From positions 1-64,000 of the forward strand of contig NZ_CANMVP010000022.1 in the NCBI RefSeq assembly GCF_947501385.1: a stretch of DNA of 64,000 nucleotides, read 5' to 3'. Origin of the DNA: an uncultured Polaribacter sp. (GTDB lineage Bacteria; Bacteroidota; Bacteroidia; Flavobacteriales; Flavobacteriaceae). Shown here one piece after another: positions 52,951 through 60,900 of this stretch (the stretch's first letter is position 1; each line of letters opens with the position of its first letter). The notes below the pieces were generated by a model. That model was not told where the DNA came from, ran no database searches, and saw only the letters and a program-made list of their open reading frames with translations. The translations under genes were made by a program, and so were the position numbers.

Positions 52951-52965
52951 AGGACTGAAAGTCCT
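52951..52965 (-). terminator. Hairpin AGGACT-GAA-AGTCCT near the tnpA stop
   Basis: Perfect 6-bp stem just past the transposase stop codon. It may help end tnpA transcription or belong to the transposition end. Confidence 0.5.
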
Positions 52966-52973
52966 TTCTTTTC

Positions 52974-53411
52974 TTACTCAAGTATAAAATCCGAATTATC
53001 ATCGTTATCTTTCCTTCTGTGATGTTCCAAATACTCATTTACCATCTTGTCAGTTATATTCCCACTACTCCAAACACCATATCCTGATGCCCAGAAATGA
53101 TTTCCCCAATATCTTTTTTTCAAAGAAGGAAATTCCTGTTGAAGTCTCCGAGAAGAACGACCTTTCAAACTCTTTACAATTGAACTTATATTAAGTTTCG
53201 GAGCATATTCGATATGTATATGAACATGGTCTGAACTAACAACTCCTTTCAATATTTCAATACCTTGAGCCTCGCAAACTTGAATTAGAAGTTCTCGACA
53301 TCGGATTTGAAGATCACCTTTAAGAACTTTATATCTATATTTGGTCGACCAAACTATATGACAGGTCAAACGACTAACTGTATGTGAACCTTTTCTTATA
53401 TTTGAACTCAT
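52974..53411 (-). CDS. tnpA: IS200/IS605 family transposase (Y1 HUH)
   Basis: A 145-residue single-strand DNA transposase. The HUH metal-binding motif is H62-V-H64 in SSDHVHIHIEYAP, and the catalytic tyrosine is Y127 in MVNEYLEHH. WGNHFWASGYGVWSSG between them is also characteristic. The length is normal for IS200 transposases and the frame is intact, so the element may be active. It moves by single-strand peel-and-paste using the flanking hairpins. Confidence 0.95.
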   Translation of the reverse strand: MSSNIRKGSHTVSRLTCHIVWSTKYRYKVLKGDLQIRCRELLIQVCEAQGIEILKGVVSSDHVHIHIEYAPKLNISSIVKSLKGRSSRRLQQEFPSLKKRYWGNHFWASGYGVWSSGNITDKMVNEYLEHHRRKDNDDNSDFILE

Positions 53412-53413
53412 AA

Positions 53414-53439
53414 ATGCGAATGTATAGATTTTTTCGCAT
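53414..53439. repeat. Hairpin in the tnpA leader
   Basis: ATGCGAA (53414-53420) pairs with TTCGCAT (53433-53439). It lies just upstream of the tnpA start on the minus strand. In IS200 elements a leader hairpin represses transposase expression, so the same role is plausible here. Confidence 0.6.
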
Positions 53440-53449
53440 TACTAAAGTA

Positions 53450-53466
53450 CTGCAATAAAATTGCAG
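53450..53466. repeat. Left-end hairpin of the IS200-type element
   Basis: CTGCAAT-AAA-ATTGCAG, a perfect 7-bp stem with a 3-nt loop. It matches the core of the other end of the element. Confidence 0.8.
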
Positions 53467-53496
53467 GGTTTTAGACCCTAATTTGAGACCAATAAA

Positions 53497-53688
53497 ATGA
53501 TTTTAAATCAAATCTGCGCGTCAGGAAAAGATAACTTTATTTCTGAATTGACTAAAAAGTTTAGTCAAAGGAAGAAAGAAATTCTTGGTTCAGATAATGT
53601 ATCCGAAAAAGAAAAAAAAGCAGAAATTCTTGCGCTAGAAAAATGGTATCATTGGAAAAGAAAACTGGCTGAATACTGTAACTTTTAA
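53497..53688 (+). CDS. Small basic hypothetical protein, 63 aa
   Basis: A lysine-rich helical protein (ELTKKFSQRKKEILGSDNVSEKEKKAEI, then LEKWYHWKRKLAEYCNF). No family is recognised. It lies about 20 bp beyond the IS200-type element, so its original upstream region or even its first codons could have been changed by the insertion. Without knowing the undisturbed locus I cannot say whether the gene is intact. The coding look is reasonable. Confidence 0.55.
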   Translation: MILNQICASGKDNFISELTKKFSQRKKEILGSDNVSEKEKKAEILALEKWYHWKRKLAEYCNF

Positions 53689-53713
53689 CTTTTTATTTCT
53701 GTGTTTTACTTCG

Positions 53714-53721
53714 TATCTTTG
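53714..53721 (+). promoter_or_regulatory. Candidate -7 box of lipA
   Basis: TATCTTTG matches TAnnTTTG, 14 bp before the lipA ATG. Confidence 0.6.
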
Positions 53722-53735
53722 CACTCTAATAAAGA

Positions 53736-54611
53736 ATGAAAATGGCTGTAGACTCTGTAATCCTTCCTGAAAGACCTAAAAAACCAAAATGGTTACGTGT
53801 AAAATTACCTGTTGGTAAAAAATACACTGAATTAAGAGGTTTGGTAGACAAATACAAGTTAAACACTATTTGTGCAAGTGGTAGTTGCCCAAATATGGGT
53901 GAATGTTGGGGAGAAGGAACTGCAACATTTATGATTCTTGGAAATATTTGTACACGTTCTTGCGGATTTTGTGGTGTAAAAACTGGAAGACCAGAAACGG
54001 TAGCATGGGATGAGCCAGAAAAAGTAGCGCAGTCTATAAAAATTATGAGCATCAAGCATGCTGTAATTACTTCTGTAGATAGAGACGATTTAAAAGATGG
54101 TGGTTCTATTATTTGGGCAGAAACTGTGGATGCAATTCGCAGATCAAACCCCAATACAACTTTAGAAACTTTAATTCCAGATTTTCAAGGAAACACCAAA
54201 CAGATAGATCGAATTATCGCAGTGCATCCTGAAGTAGTTTCTCATAACATGGAAACGGTGAGAAGATTAACTCGTGAAGTTAGAATTCAAGCAAAATACG
54301 ATAGAAGTTTAGGTGTTTTAAAATACTTAAAAGAAAACGGAATGCGAACAAAAACTGGACTGATGTTAGGTTTAGGTGAAACTGAAGAGGAAGTAATTCA
54401 AACAATGAAAGATTTACGTGCAGTAAATTGTGATATTATTACCATTGGTCAATACTTGCAACCTACAAAAATGCATTTACCGCTAAAAGAATTTGTAACA
54501 CCAGAGCAGTTTAAGAAATACGAGACCTTAGGTTTAGAAATGGGCTTTATGTACGTAGAAAGTGGTCCTTTGGTTCGTTCTTCTTACAAAGCACATAAAC
54601 ACGCTAAATAA
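53736..54611 (+). CDS. lipA: Lipoyl synthase
   Basis: Radical SAM enzyme that inserts two sulfurs into octanoyl groups on lipoyl-dependent proteins. It is 291 residues long. The auxiliary cluster ligands are C46, C51 and C57 in [12 protein letters not shown], and the radical SAM cluster is C72, C76 and C79 in CTRSCGFC. Downstream motifs are [20 protein letters not shown] and [12 protein letters not shown], and the C-terminal RSSYKAHKH. Both clusters are complete. The gene is a single unit with a promoter box upstream and a terminator downstream. Confidence 0.98.
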   Translation: MKMAVDSVILPERPKKPKWLRVKLPVGKKYTELRGLVDKYKLNTICASGSCPNMGECWGEGTATFMILGNICTRSCGFCGVKTGRPETVAWDEPEKVAQSIKIMSIKHAVITSVDRDDLKDGGSIIWAETVDAIRRSNPNTTLETLIPDFQGNTKQIDRIIAVHPEVVSHNMETVRRLTREVRIQAKYDRSLGVLKYLKENGMRTKTGLMLGLGETEEEVIQTMKDLRAVNCDIITIGQYLQPTKMHLPLKEFVTPEQFKKYETLGLEMGFMYVESGPLVRSSYKAHKHAK

Positions 54612-54677
54612 TACTTTTAAATTGATAATAATTGAATTAAAATTAAGAATAATTAGCAATAAAATATAATATAAATT

Positions 54678-54707
54678 AACGATTCTCATTTGAGAATCGT
54701 TTTTTTA
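54678..54707 (+). terminator. Intrinsic terminator of lipA
   Basis: AACGATTCTCA (54678-54688) pairs with TGAGAATCGTT (54691-54701) around a 2-nt loop and is followed by T residues. Confidence 0.9.
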
Positions 54708-54849
54708 TTAAGTAAATATAAAAATTCCAAAACTTTACCATCTCCAATATAAAAAAGTGTTTTTGGCACGATGCTTGCAAAATAAAAAATGAAAGCAACT
54801 TTGTAAACTGCTTTCATAGTGTAAATTATTTGAATTAGTTAGTTGATTA

Positions 54850-54878
54850 AAAAAACCATCTCCCTGAGATGGTTTTTT
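54850..54878. terminator. Terminator of the dipeptidase gene
   Basis: AAAAAACCATCTC (54850-54862) pairs perfectly with GAGATGGTTTTTT (54866-54878) around a 3-nt loop. A and T runs make it work in both directions. It sits 11 bp past the dipeptidase stop. The stretch 54612-54888 holds only this hairpin and the lipA terminator. Confidence 0.9.
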
Positions 54879-54888
54879 GTTTAAATAA

Positions 54889-56181
54889 TTATAATTGTTC
54901 TTTTTGAATTTCTTTGGCAATCTTTTCAACTTCATCTAAAACTCTTAGCAGATTACCATTCCATAATTTTTCTATTTGATTTTCTGTATAACCTCTTTTT
55001 ACGAGGTCAACTGTAACATTTAAAGTTTCAGAAGCATCATTCCATCCTTCTACTCCTCCTCCTCCATCAAAATCTGAACTGATTCCTACATGATCTATTC
55101 CAATCTTTTTAACCAAATAATCGATATGATCTATAAAATCGGAAACATTTACAGCAACAGGAAGATTTTTCATTGATTTCGTTTTTTCTTTAACAAGGTC
55201 TTTCATCCTAATAAAAGTTTCTATGTAAGCATCTCGTTCTTTACCTAAAGGCAGTTTCATAACTTCTTTCATAGACATCCATTTCGCGCCTAAAGAATCC
55301 ATTATTTTTTTTTCAACTTCCTTTAAAGCTTCATCTCTCGCTTCATTTTTTTCAATATTCAAATAGCCACTAAAAGCAACCGCTTGCACAACACCACCAT
55401 TTTCTTTTATCCAACCTAATTGTTCATCATCTAAATTTCTGCTGTGATTGCACAACGCTCTTGCAGAAGAATGTGATGCAATTAAAGGAGCTTTAGATAA
55501 TGCAATCATATCTTTCATCGCTTTTTTTGACGGATGCGAAACATCAATCATCATTCCCCATTTGTTCATTTCTTTGATTACTTGCTTTCCTAAATCACTT
55601 ACGCCATCGTGTAACCAAATACCATCTTCTTCGCCAGTATTTGAATCACAAAATTGACTATGACCGTTGTGTGATAGTGACATGTATCTTGCGCCTAAAT
55701 CGTAAAATTCTTTTACTCTGCTAATATCTCTACCTAAAGGATAGGCATTTTCCACACCAATCATAGCAACTTTCTTTCCCGAAGCATATATTTTTCTAGC
55801 TTCTGCCGATGTAACTGCCAATCCAATTCTATCTGGAGCAGTATCTTTTGTTAGTTTGTGAATGGCTTCAAACTTACTTATCGCATTTTTATAGGCTTTA
55901 TCATAACCTTCTTCATTTAATTCTCCTTGCCCCGTATACACAATGAAAAAAGCAACATCTAAACCACCTTCTTCCATATTGGGTAAGTTTACTTGATTGG
56001 TTAATTTTTGAGTATAATTAATACTATCTGTAAAATTGGCAACGTTTATGTCTACATGTGTATCTAAAGTCATTACTTTCTTATGAATACGTTCCCCTTT
56101 CATAACTAAGCTTTCTTCTTTTTTTGTTTCTTTACAAGAAATTAGCATCAATGAAATTGCAAGAATTTTAAGATATTTCAT
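54889..56181 (-). CDS. Membrane dipeptidase (M19), lipoprotein
   Basis: A 430-residue zinc dipeptidase of the renal dipeptidase family with a lipoprotein signal (MKYLKILAISLMLISC). Metal ligands are visible in order: the first HxD as TLDTHVDINVA (renal type), the glutamate in MIGVENAYPLG, the histidine in VSHPSKKAM, then SHSSARALCNHSRN and the aspartate in SSDFDGGGG. It hydrolyses dipeptides, probably in the periplasm, and may help recycle peptidoglycan or take up peptides. The gene is monocistronic. Confidence 0.93.
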   Translation of the reverse strand: MKYLKILAISLMLISCKETKKEESLVMKGERIHKKVMTLDTHVDINVANFTDSINYTQKLTNQVNLPNMEEGGLDVAFFIVYTGQGELNEEGYDKAYKNAISKFEAIHKLTKDTAPDRIGLAVTSAEARKIYASGKKVAMIGVENAYPLGRDISRVKEFYDLGARYMSLSHNGHSQFCDSNTGEEDGIWLHDGVSDLGKQVIKEMNKWGMMIDVSHPSKKAMKDMIALSKAPLIASHSSARALCNHSRNLDDEQLGWIKENGGVVQAVAFSGYLNIEKNEARDEALKEVEKKIMDSLGAKWMSMKEVMKLPLGKERDAYIETFIRMKDLVKEKTKSMKNLPVAVNVSDFIDHIDYLVKKIGIDHVGISSDFDGGGGVEGWNDASETLNVTVDLVKRGYTENQIEKLWNGNLLRVLDEVEKIAKEIQKEQL

Positions 56182-56233
56182 AATTTTAGTTGGTTCGATT
56201 TTGCTTTAAAGATAAGAATATTTTAAAACTCAA

Positions 56234-56306
56234 AAACCATCTCTTATGAAGTTTCAGAAGAGATGGTTTTGTTTTATCCCAGAAAGGGTTTAGAACCCTT
56301 TCTGGG
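56234..56306. terminator. Two tandem hairpins before the CBS gene end
   Basis: The first stem is AAACCATCTCTT (56234-56245) with AAGAGATGGTTT (56258-56269). The second is CCCAGAAAGGGTT (56278-56290) with AACCCTTTCTGGG (56294-56306), a perfect 13-bp stem around TAG. They lie between the dipeptidase start and the stop of the next minus-strand gene. The second is a good terminator candidate for the latter, although only a weak T tract follows on that strand. Confidence 0.65.
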
Positions 56307-56313
56307 CTATAAT

Positions 56314-57672
56314 TTACATCGCACTAATAATATCATATTTTGTAATAATATGATGATTTCCGTTTTCTAAATCAACCAAAACAGCTTGATTCTCTTTTGT
56401 AATCAATTTAGAAATTTCATCTAATTTCGCGGTCTTTTTTACAATAGGATATGGTTTTCCTAAAATATCTTTAATTGGTCTGTCTGCAATATTTTTATCG
56501 GCTATAAAATGATGTAACAAAACAGCTTCATCTATAGAACCTACCAAACCATCTGCATCTTTTACAGGAATTTGCGATATCTTAAAAGCTTTCATTCTCT
56601 CTATGGCATGAGAAACCAATTCTTCTGTTTGAGCCGTTATTAAAGGCTTATCATCATGACTTTTAATTAAATCTGCAGCAGTTTTAAATTCTTCTTCTAT
56701 AAAACCTCTATCACGCATCCAGTCGTTGTTAAACATTTTACCCACATATCTACTTCCATGATCATGAAATAAAACCACAACAACGTCATCTTTAGTAAAA
56801 TGCTCTTTTAATTGCAACAGTCCTTTTAAAGCGGCACCAGCAGAATTTCCTAAAAACATACCTTCTTCTTTTGCCAATCTTTGTGTGTAGATTGCTGCAT
56901 CTTTATCTGTTACTTTTGTAAAGCCATCAATAACACCAAAGTTTACATTTTTGGGTAAGATATCTTCACCAATGCCTTCTGTGATGTATGGATAAATCTC
57001 GTTTTCATCAAAAATACCTGTCTCATGATATTTCTTAAATACAGAACCATAGGTATCAATTCCCCAAATTTTTATATTCGGATTCTTCATTTTTAAATAA
57101 CTTCCAACGCCAGAAATGGTTCCACCCGTTCCAACGCCAACCACAAAATGAGTCACTTTTCCATCGGTTTGTTCCCAAATTTCTGGACCCGTGCTTAAAA
57201 AATGTGCTTTACAGTTACTTGGGTTGTCATATTGATTTACATACCAAGAGTTTGGTGTTTCTTCTCCCAAACGTTTAGAAACCGAATAATAAGATCTCGC
57301 ATCATCTGGCTCTACATTTGTAGGACAAACTACCACTTCTGCACCAACAGCTCTTAAAATATCTATCTTTTCTTTAGACTGTTTGTCTGCCATTACAAAA
57401 ATACATTTGTATCCTTTTACAATTGCCGCCAACGCCAAACCCATTCCTGTGTTTCCTGAAGTTCCCTCAATAATGGTTCCTCCAGGTTGTAAGCGTCCGT
57501 CTGCCTCTGCATCATGTATCATTTGCAACGCCATTCTATCTTTTACCGAGTTTCCTGGATTAAAAGTTTCGTATTTAGAAAGCACCAAACAAGGCAAATC
57601 TTTGGTTAAAACATTCAATTTTACTAAAGGTGTGTTTCCAATAGTTTCTAATATATTTTCTGCGTAGTTCAT
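56314..57672 (-). CDS. Cystathionine beta-synthase-like PLP enzyme with CBS domains
   Basis: A 452-residue enzyme of the cysteine synthase/cystathionine beta-synthase family. The PLP lysine is in NPGNSVKDRMA near residue 43, and the PLP phosphate loop is GTSGNTGMG. The catalytic core (1-320) is followed by two CBS motifs (about 335-450), which in the family bind nucleotides such as AdoMet. It makes cystathionine from serine and homocysteine, or cysteine from acetylserine. The two cannot be separated by sequence alone. A TATCTTTG box lies upstream. The gene is flanked by the large repeat element. Confidence 0.93.
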   Translation of the reverse strand: MNYAENILETIGNTPLVKLNVLTKDLPCLVLSKYETFNPGNSVKDRMALQMIHDAEADGRLQPGGTIIEGTSGNTGMGLALAAIVKGYKCIFVMADKQSKEKIDILRAVGAEVVVCPTNVEPDDARSYYSVSKRLGEETPNSWYVNQYDNPSNCKAHFLSTGPEIWEQTDGKVTHFVVGVGTGGTISGVGSYLKMKNPNIKIWGIDTYGSVFKKYHETGIFDENEIYPYITEGIGEDILPKNVNFGVIDGFTKVTDKDAAIYTQRLAKEEGMFLGNSAGAALKGLLQLKEHFTKDDVVVVLFHDHGSRYVGKMFNNDWMRDRGFIEEEFKTAADLIKSHDDKPLITAQTEELVSHAIERMKAFKISQIPVKDADGLVGSIDEAVLLHHFIADKNIADRPIKDILGKPYPIVKKTAKLDEISKLITKENQAVLVDLENGNHHIITKYDIISAM

Positions 57673-57690
57673 TTCTTTATTTTACAAGTA

Positions 57691-57698
57691 CAAAGATA
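57691..57698 (-). promoter_or_regulatory. Candidate -7 box of the CBS-like gene
   Basis: The minus strand reads TATCTTTG, 18 bp before the start codon and 9 bp inside the gene-proximal side of the inverted-repeat element. Confidence 0.6.
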
Positions 57699-57706
57699 AA
57701 TTATTT

Positions 57707-58272
57707 TTTGGGCGTTCCCTAAAAGGTCGTGCTGTTATTTATCTTGAGGATAACTGAAATCAAATGATCATTTGATTGAAAATAGCGAACAAAATTATCG
57801 AAAGGTTCCTCGCTTTTTTAGCTTTGTTCTCTCTCGAAACTTTGGAAATAAATTTGTAGAAAAGCAAATTCACTACCATTGACGTTTTTATACAATTACC
57901 TGATTTTAAGTAAATTAATAGTTCTCGACTGCGCTCGAACAGACATGCTTACAATAATTTATCTTATGTCATTCCAACCGCTTGATAAAAATTTTCTCGG
58001 GTCTCGAATAGACAACTAAAAAGAGAGCTCAAAAAATCTATCAATCGCTAACCCAGAATGTCTATGAACAAATAGCAAGCTAAAAGTTTTTAAATAGGCT
58101 GCGTTAGCGATTGAAATGGCATCCTTTTTCTATGCTGAACTCGTTACAGTATCTTTTATGAATACGCGCATTACCTCGGAAAAGGAGGTTGCACCAAATT
58201 CAGCAAAAGAAAAAGATATAATGGAAAGCGCGCCTTTATGCTGAACACCTTCAGGATAAAGGAACGCCCAAA
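57707..58272. repeat. 566-bp non-coding element with 12-bp inverted ends
   Basis: The ends are TTTGGGCGTTCC (57707-57718) and GGAACGCCCAAA (58261-58272), perfect inverted repeats. No gene fits inside. Internal structure includes a perfect 20-bp palindrome (57758-57777), an inner inverted repeat pair (58041-58052 with 58103-58114), a short stem at 58173-58189, and two copies of a TATGCTGAAC motif (58131 and 58237). It also contains GTTCTCGACTGCGCTCGAAC at 57921-57940, of a kind I recall from repeats in Bacteroidetes genomes. It fills the gap between the CBS-like gene and the bicarbonate transporter gene, whose stop lies 3 bp beyond it. Confidence 0.75.
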
Positions 58273-58274
58273 TA

Positions 58275-59237
58275 CTAACAAATTCCGATAATACACAAAT
58301 ACAAAGGCATCCCAAAAGTAATATTAAACGGAAAAGTTATTGCCAAAGCCATTGGAATATACAGACCTGGATTTGCTTTTGGTGCGGCCAATTTCATAGC
58401 TGCAGGAACCGCAATATAGGAAGCACTTGCTGCCAAAATAGACATTAAGAGTCTGTTACCGACTTCCTCCATAAAAAAGCCACTTAAAACTGCCACCAAA
58501 CATCCGTTAAAAACCGGGATAATAATCGCAAAGGAAAGTGTAAACCACCCTTTTTTAAGCAAAGCTTTTAATTTTTGTCCGCTTGTAATTCCCATGTCTA
58601 ACAAGAAAACGGCTAGAAAACCTTTAAAAATATCTGTTGTAAATGGTTTTATTCCTGCTGCTTGTGCATCGTTTGTAAAATAACCAACTAATAAACTTCC
58701 TATGATTAAAACCACACTTCCGTTTGTTAGAGAATGATGAATAACACTTTTTAAGGAAGTCTTATTCTTTTTGTCTTTATTATAAATGGCTATTAAAAGA
58801 ACACCTACAATAATCGAAGGCGCTTCCATCAAAGCCATAACTGCCACCATATGACCACCAAAAGGAATGTTAGACATTTCTAAAAATGAAATGGTTGTTA
58901 CAAAAGTTACTGCACTAACAGAGCCATATGCAGATGCGATGGCTCCAGAATTTTCTACACTTAATTTTAAACGTAAAATATAATAACAGTAAATAGGAAC
59001 TATCAATGCTAATAGCACTCCAAACAGCAGTGACCAGATAATTTCTGATGTAATAATACTGTGTGCCAGTTCTTGGCCACCTTTAAAGCCAATGGCTAGT
59101 AAAAGGTATAATGAAATAAATTTAGAAGAGTTTTCTGGTATTTTTAAATCGCTTTTTAAGTTGACAGCTATTAAGCCTAAAAAGAAGAATAATAAAGCTG
59201 GGTTTGTTAAATTATCTACTAAATAATGTAAATCCAT
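58275..59237 (-). CDS. SbtA-type sodium-dependent bicarbonate transporter
   Basis: A 320-residue membrane protein with about ten helices, of the SbtA/DUF897 family. Family regions include NPALLFFFLGLIAVNLKSDLKIP at the N-terminus, LAIGFKGGQELA, ASAYGSVSAVTFVTTISFLE, MALMEAPSIIVG, LLDMGITSGQKL and the C-terminal ASASYIAVPAAMKLAAPKANPGLYIP. In cyanobacteria SbtA imports bicarbonate with sodium. In a heterotrophic flavobacterium it may support anaplerotic carbon fixation, which is inference. A terminator-like hairpin lies immediately upstream and a LysR regulator lies further upstream. Confidence 0.93.
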   Translation of the reverse strand: MDLHYLVDNLTNPALLFFFLGLIAVNLKSDLKIPENSSKFISLYLLLAIGFKGGQELAHSIITSEIIWSLLFGVLLALIVPIYCYYILRLKLSVENSGAIASAYGSVSAVTFVTTISFLEMSNIPFGGHMVAVMALMEAPSIIVGVLLIAIYNKDKKNKTSLKSVIHHSLTNGSVVLIIGSLLVGYFTNDAQAAGIKPFTTDIFKGFLAVFLLDMGITSGQKLKALLKKGWFTLSFAIIIPVFNGCLVAVLSGFFMEEVGNRLLMSILAASASYIAVPAAMKLAAPKANPGLYIPMALAITFPFNITFGMPLYLCIIGIC

Positions 59238-59253
59238 AGGTGGTTTTTTGGCA

Positions 59254-59295
59254 TAAAAAAAGTAGGAAAGCCTATTTTAGACAGTCTTTCCTACT
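59254..59295 (-). terminator. Terminator or attenuator before the SbtA gene
   Basis: AGTAGGAAAG (59261-59270) pairs with CTTTCCTACT (59286-59295), a perfect 10-bp stem. On the minus strand it is followed by a run of T residues. It separates the two small upstream genes from sbtA by 17-82 bp. It could be an attenuator that sets the transporter level or a plain terminator. Confidence 0.8.
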
Positions 59296-59318
59296 AAGAA
59301 CTCAAATTTAAATACTAA

Positions 59319-59639
59319 TTATTTTTCTACAGAAATGTGTATAGTGCTAGAAATTTTTATATTGTAACCATTCGATTCTAAAGAAGAAAGAAATGCTTTC
59401 ATAGCTGCCTTGTCGCTAATTAATTCTGTAATTCTAGAATTGTCATATACACACGCATCATTCATATTCCCTTCTGTTTTAGAAAGTCTTTGTAGTTTAT
59501 GAAAGTTAATTTTTACATCTACAACATTATTTATAATGCTTAATGCTTCTCTTTTAGTGAATTTACCTTCAATTAGTTTTAGTTGTTGCTCTAATGATTC
59601 ATTCATTTTTTCTGATACTTGTAAAGTTGCGTTTTCCAT
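59319..59639 (-). CDS. Small hypothetical protein linked to SbtA
   Basis: A 106-residue soluble protein. The helical start (NATLQVSEKMNESLEQQLKLIEGKFTKREA) is followed by a region with INNVVDVKINFHKLQRL and a C-terminal NGYNIKISSTIHISVEK. It is 24 bp from the terminator before sbtA and 7 bp after the stop of the next upstream gene. I do not recognise it. Cyanobacterial SbtA is regulated by the PII-like SbtB, but this protein does not show SbtB motifs that I can recognise. A regulatory role is only a guess from position. Confidence 0.75.
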   Translation of the reverse strand: MENATLQVSEKMNESLEQQLKLIEGKFTKREALSIINNVVDVKINFHKLQRLSKTEGNMNDACVYDNSRITELISDKAAMKAFLSSLESNGYNIKISSTIHISVEK

Positions 59640-59646
59640 AATTTAT

Positions 59647-59892
59647 TTATCTGGTAATGTTGTTAGATTTAGAGTTTTTAATACAAAAAATGAGTACTAA
59701 AATAGCTTGTGAAACAAAAAGTTCTTTTAGGAAAGGACTCGCAATTGCAATTGCTAATATATTTAATGTCAACATTGCTATAACAACTGTAAATTCTAAG
59801 AATTTAATTAGTTGTGCTTTTGTAATTTGAAATACAACATCATTGTTTAATGATTTTGTTTGTCCTGATGGATTAGATAGTGTCTGACTCAT
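59647..59892 (-). CDS. Small membrane protein linked to SbtA
   Basis: An 81-residue protein with a polar N-terminus (MSQTLSNPSGQTKSLNN), two membrane segments (FLEFTVVIAMLTLNILAIAIA and LFVSQAILVLIFCI) and a short polar tail. No family is recognised. It is the first gene of a likely transcription unit that runs towards the 106-aa gene and sbtA, and its start is close to the divergent LysR gene. Confidence 0.7.
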   Translation of the reverse strand: MSQTLSNPSGQTKSLNNDVVFQITKAQLIKFLEFTVVIAMLTLNILAIAIASPFLKELFVSQAILVLIFCIKNSKSNNITR

Positions 59893-59930
59893 TGTTTTAA
59901 TTTTTTACAAAGAAATGATGTTTTTTTTAT

Positions 59931-59970
59931 ATATTTTTATTTATATTTATTATGAAATACATAAAAATAT
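59931..59970. promoter_or_regulatory. Candidate LysR operator (inverted repeat)
   Basis: ATATTTTTAT (59931-59940) and ATAAAAATAT (59961-59970) are perfect inverted repeats spaced by 20 bp in the gap between the divergent LysR and SbtA-linked genes. LysR regulators bind such dyads. The AT-rich nature of the region makes chance possible. Confidence 0.45.
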
Positions 59971-59973
59971 TTT

Positions 59974-60897
59974 ATGAATTATACATTACATCAATTAGAG
60001 ATCTTTAGAAAAATTGCAGAAGTAAAGAGTGTTACCAAAGCATCTGAACAACTTTTTTTAACGCAACCTGCCGTTTCTATTCAATTAAAAAACTTTCAAG
60101 ACCAGTTTAATTTGCCACTTTTTGAAGTGGTAGGTAGAAAATTATACATTACAGAATTTGGTGAAGAAATTTCTGAAACGGCTTTAAAAATTTTAGAACA
60201 GGTAGCTGCTATTAATTATAAATCAGCAATTTTTGAAGGAAAACTAGCTGGTAAATTAAAAATTGCCATTGTTTCTACAGCGAAATATGTAATGCCTTAT
60301 TTTTTATCGAATTTTATAAAAGAAAATGAAATGGTAGATTTAACTATGGATGTTACTAATAAAATGTCTGTGATTAGAAGTTTAGAAAATAATGATTGTG
60401 ATTTTGCAATGGTATCTACAATTCCTAGAAAATTGAATATAGAGCGTATTGAATTGATGAAAAATAAGCTCTATTTTGTTGCGAATAAAGATTATAATAC
60501 TGCTAAAAAAATAGCACTAAAAGCATTAAATACATCTTTATTTATTTTTAGAGAATCGGGTTCTGCTACCCGTTTGGCTATGGAAAGGTACTTGATTAAA
60601 CACAAAATAGCAGTTCACAAAAAAATGGAACTCACCTCTAACGAAGCTGTAAAACAAGCCGTTATTGCAGGTTTAGGTATTTCTATTATGCCAATTATTG
60701 GTATTAAAAATGAACTTCAAAACGGCGATTTACAAATTTTAGATATTAAAGACCTTCCCATAGAAACAAATTGGCATTTGATTTGGCTGAAGTCTAAAAA
60801 TTTGTCTTTGGTTGCCAAAGCTTTTAAAAAACACATTGAAGAAAATAAAGAAGAAACCATTCAACAACATTTTAATTGGTTTTTAAAAACAAACTAA
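59974..60897 (+). CDS. LysR family regulator (CbbR/CmpR-like position)
   Basis: A 307-residue transcription factor. The N-terminal winged helix-turn-helix is LHQLEIFRKIAEVKSVTKASEQLFLTQPAVSIQLKNF (about 5-42). The effector-binding domain follows (LKIAIVSTAKYVMPYFLSNF, then CDFAMVSTIPR and IFRESGSATRLAME). CbbR/CmpR regulators of this type control carbon fixation and bicarbonate uptake in other bacteria. Its divergent position next to SbtA and its two partners supports the same role here, which is inference. The shared intergenic dyad is a likely operator. Confidence 0.92.
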   Translation: MNYTLHQLEIFRKIAEVKSVTKASEQLFLTQPAVSIQLKNFQDQFNLPLFEVVGRKLYITEFGEEISETALKILEQVAAINYKSAIFEGKLAGKLKIAIVSTAKYVMPYFLSNFIKENEMVDLTMDVTNKMSVIRSLENNDCDFAMVSTIPRKLNIERIELMKNKLYFVANKDYNTAKKIALKALNTSLFIFRESGSATRLAMERYLIKHKIAVHKKMELTSNEAVKQAVIAGLGISIMPIIGIKNELQNGDLQILDIKDLPIETNWHLIWLKSKNLSLVAKAFKKHIEENKEETIQQHFNWFLKTN

Positions 60898-60900
60898 TTG

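Larger units (their letters stand above)
52909..53478 (-). mobile_element. IS200/IS605-type insertion sequence (tnpA only)
   Basis: A single-gene element with end hairpins. The right-end hairpin (for the minus-strand transposase) is at 52909-52945: perfect 17-bp arms around AAA. The left-end hairpin is at 53450-53466: 7-bp arms around AAA. Both share the stem pattern CTGCA-n-TAAAA-n-TGCAG, as expected for ends recognised by a TnpA of this family. A second small hairpin lies at 52951-52965. There is no tnpB, as in the IS200 group. Exact cleavage points cannot be set, so the limits are approximate. Confidence 0.8.

Noticed and set aside
58130..58315. Minus-strand open frame of 61 aa in the inverted-repeat element
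   Set aside because: It crosses the end of the element and the stop region of the transporter gene, with no start signal or coding look.
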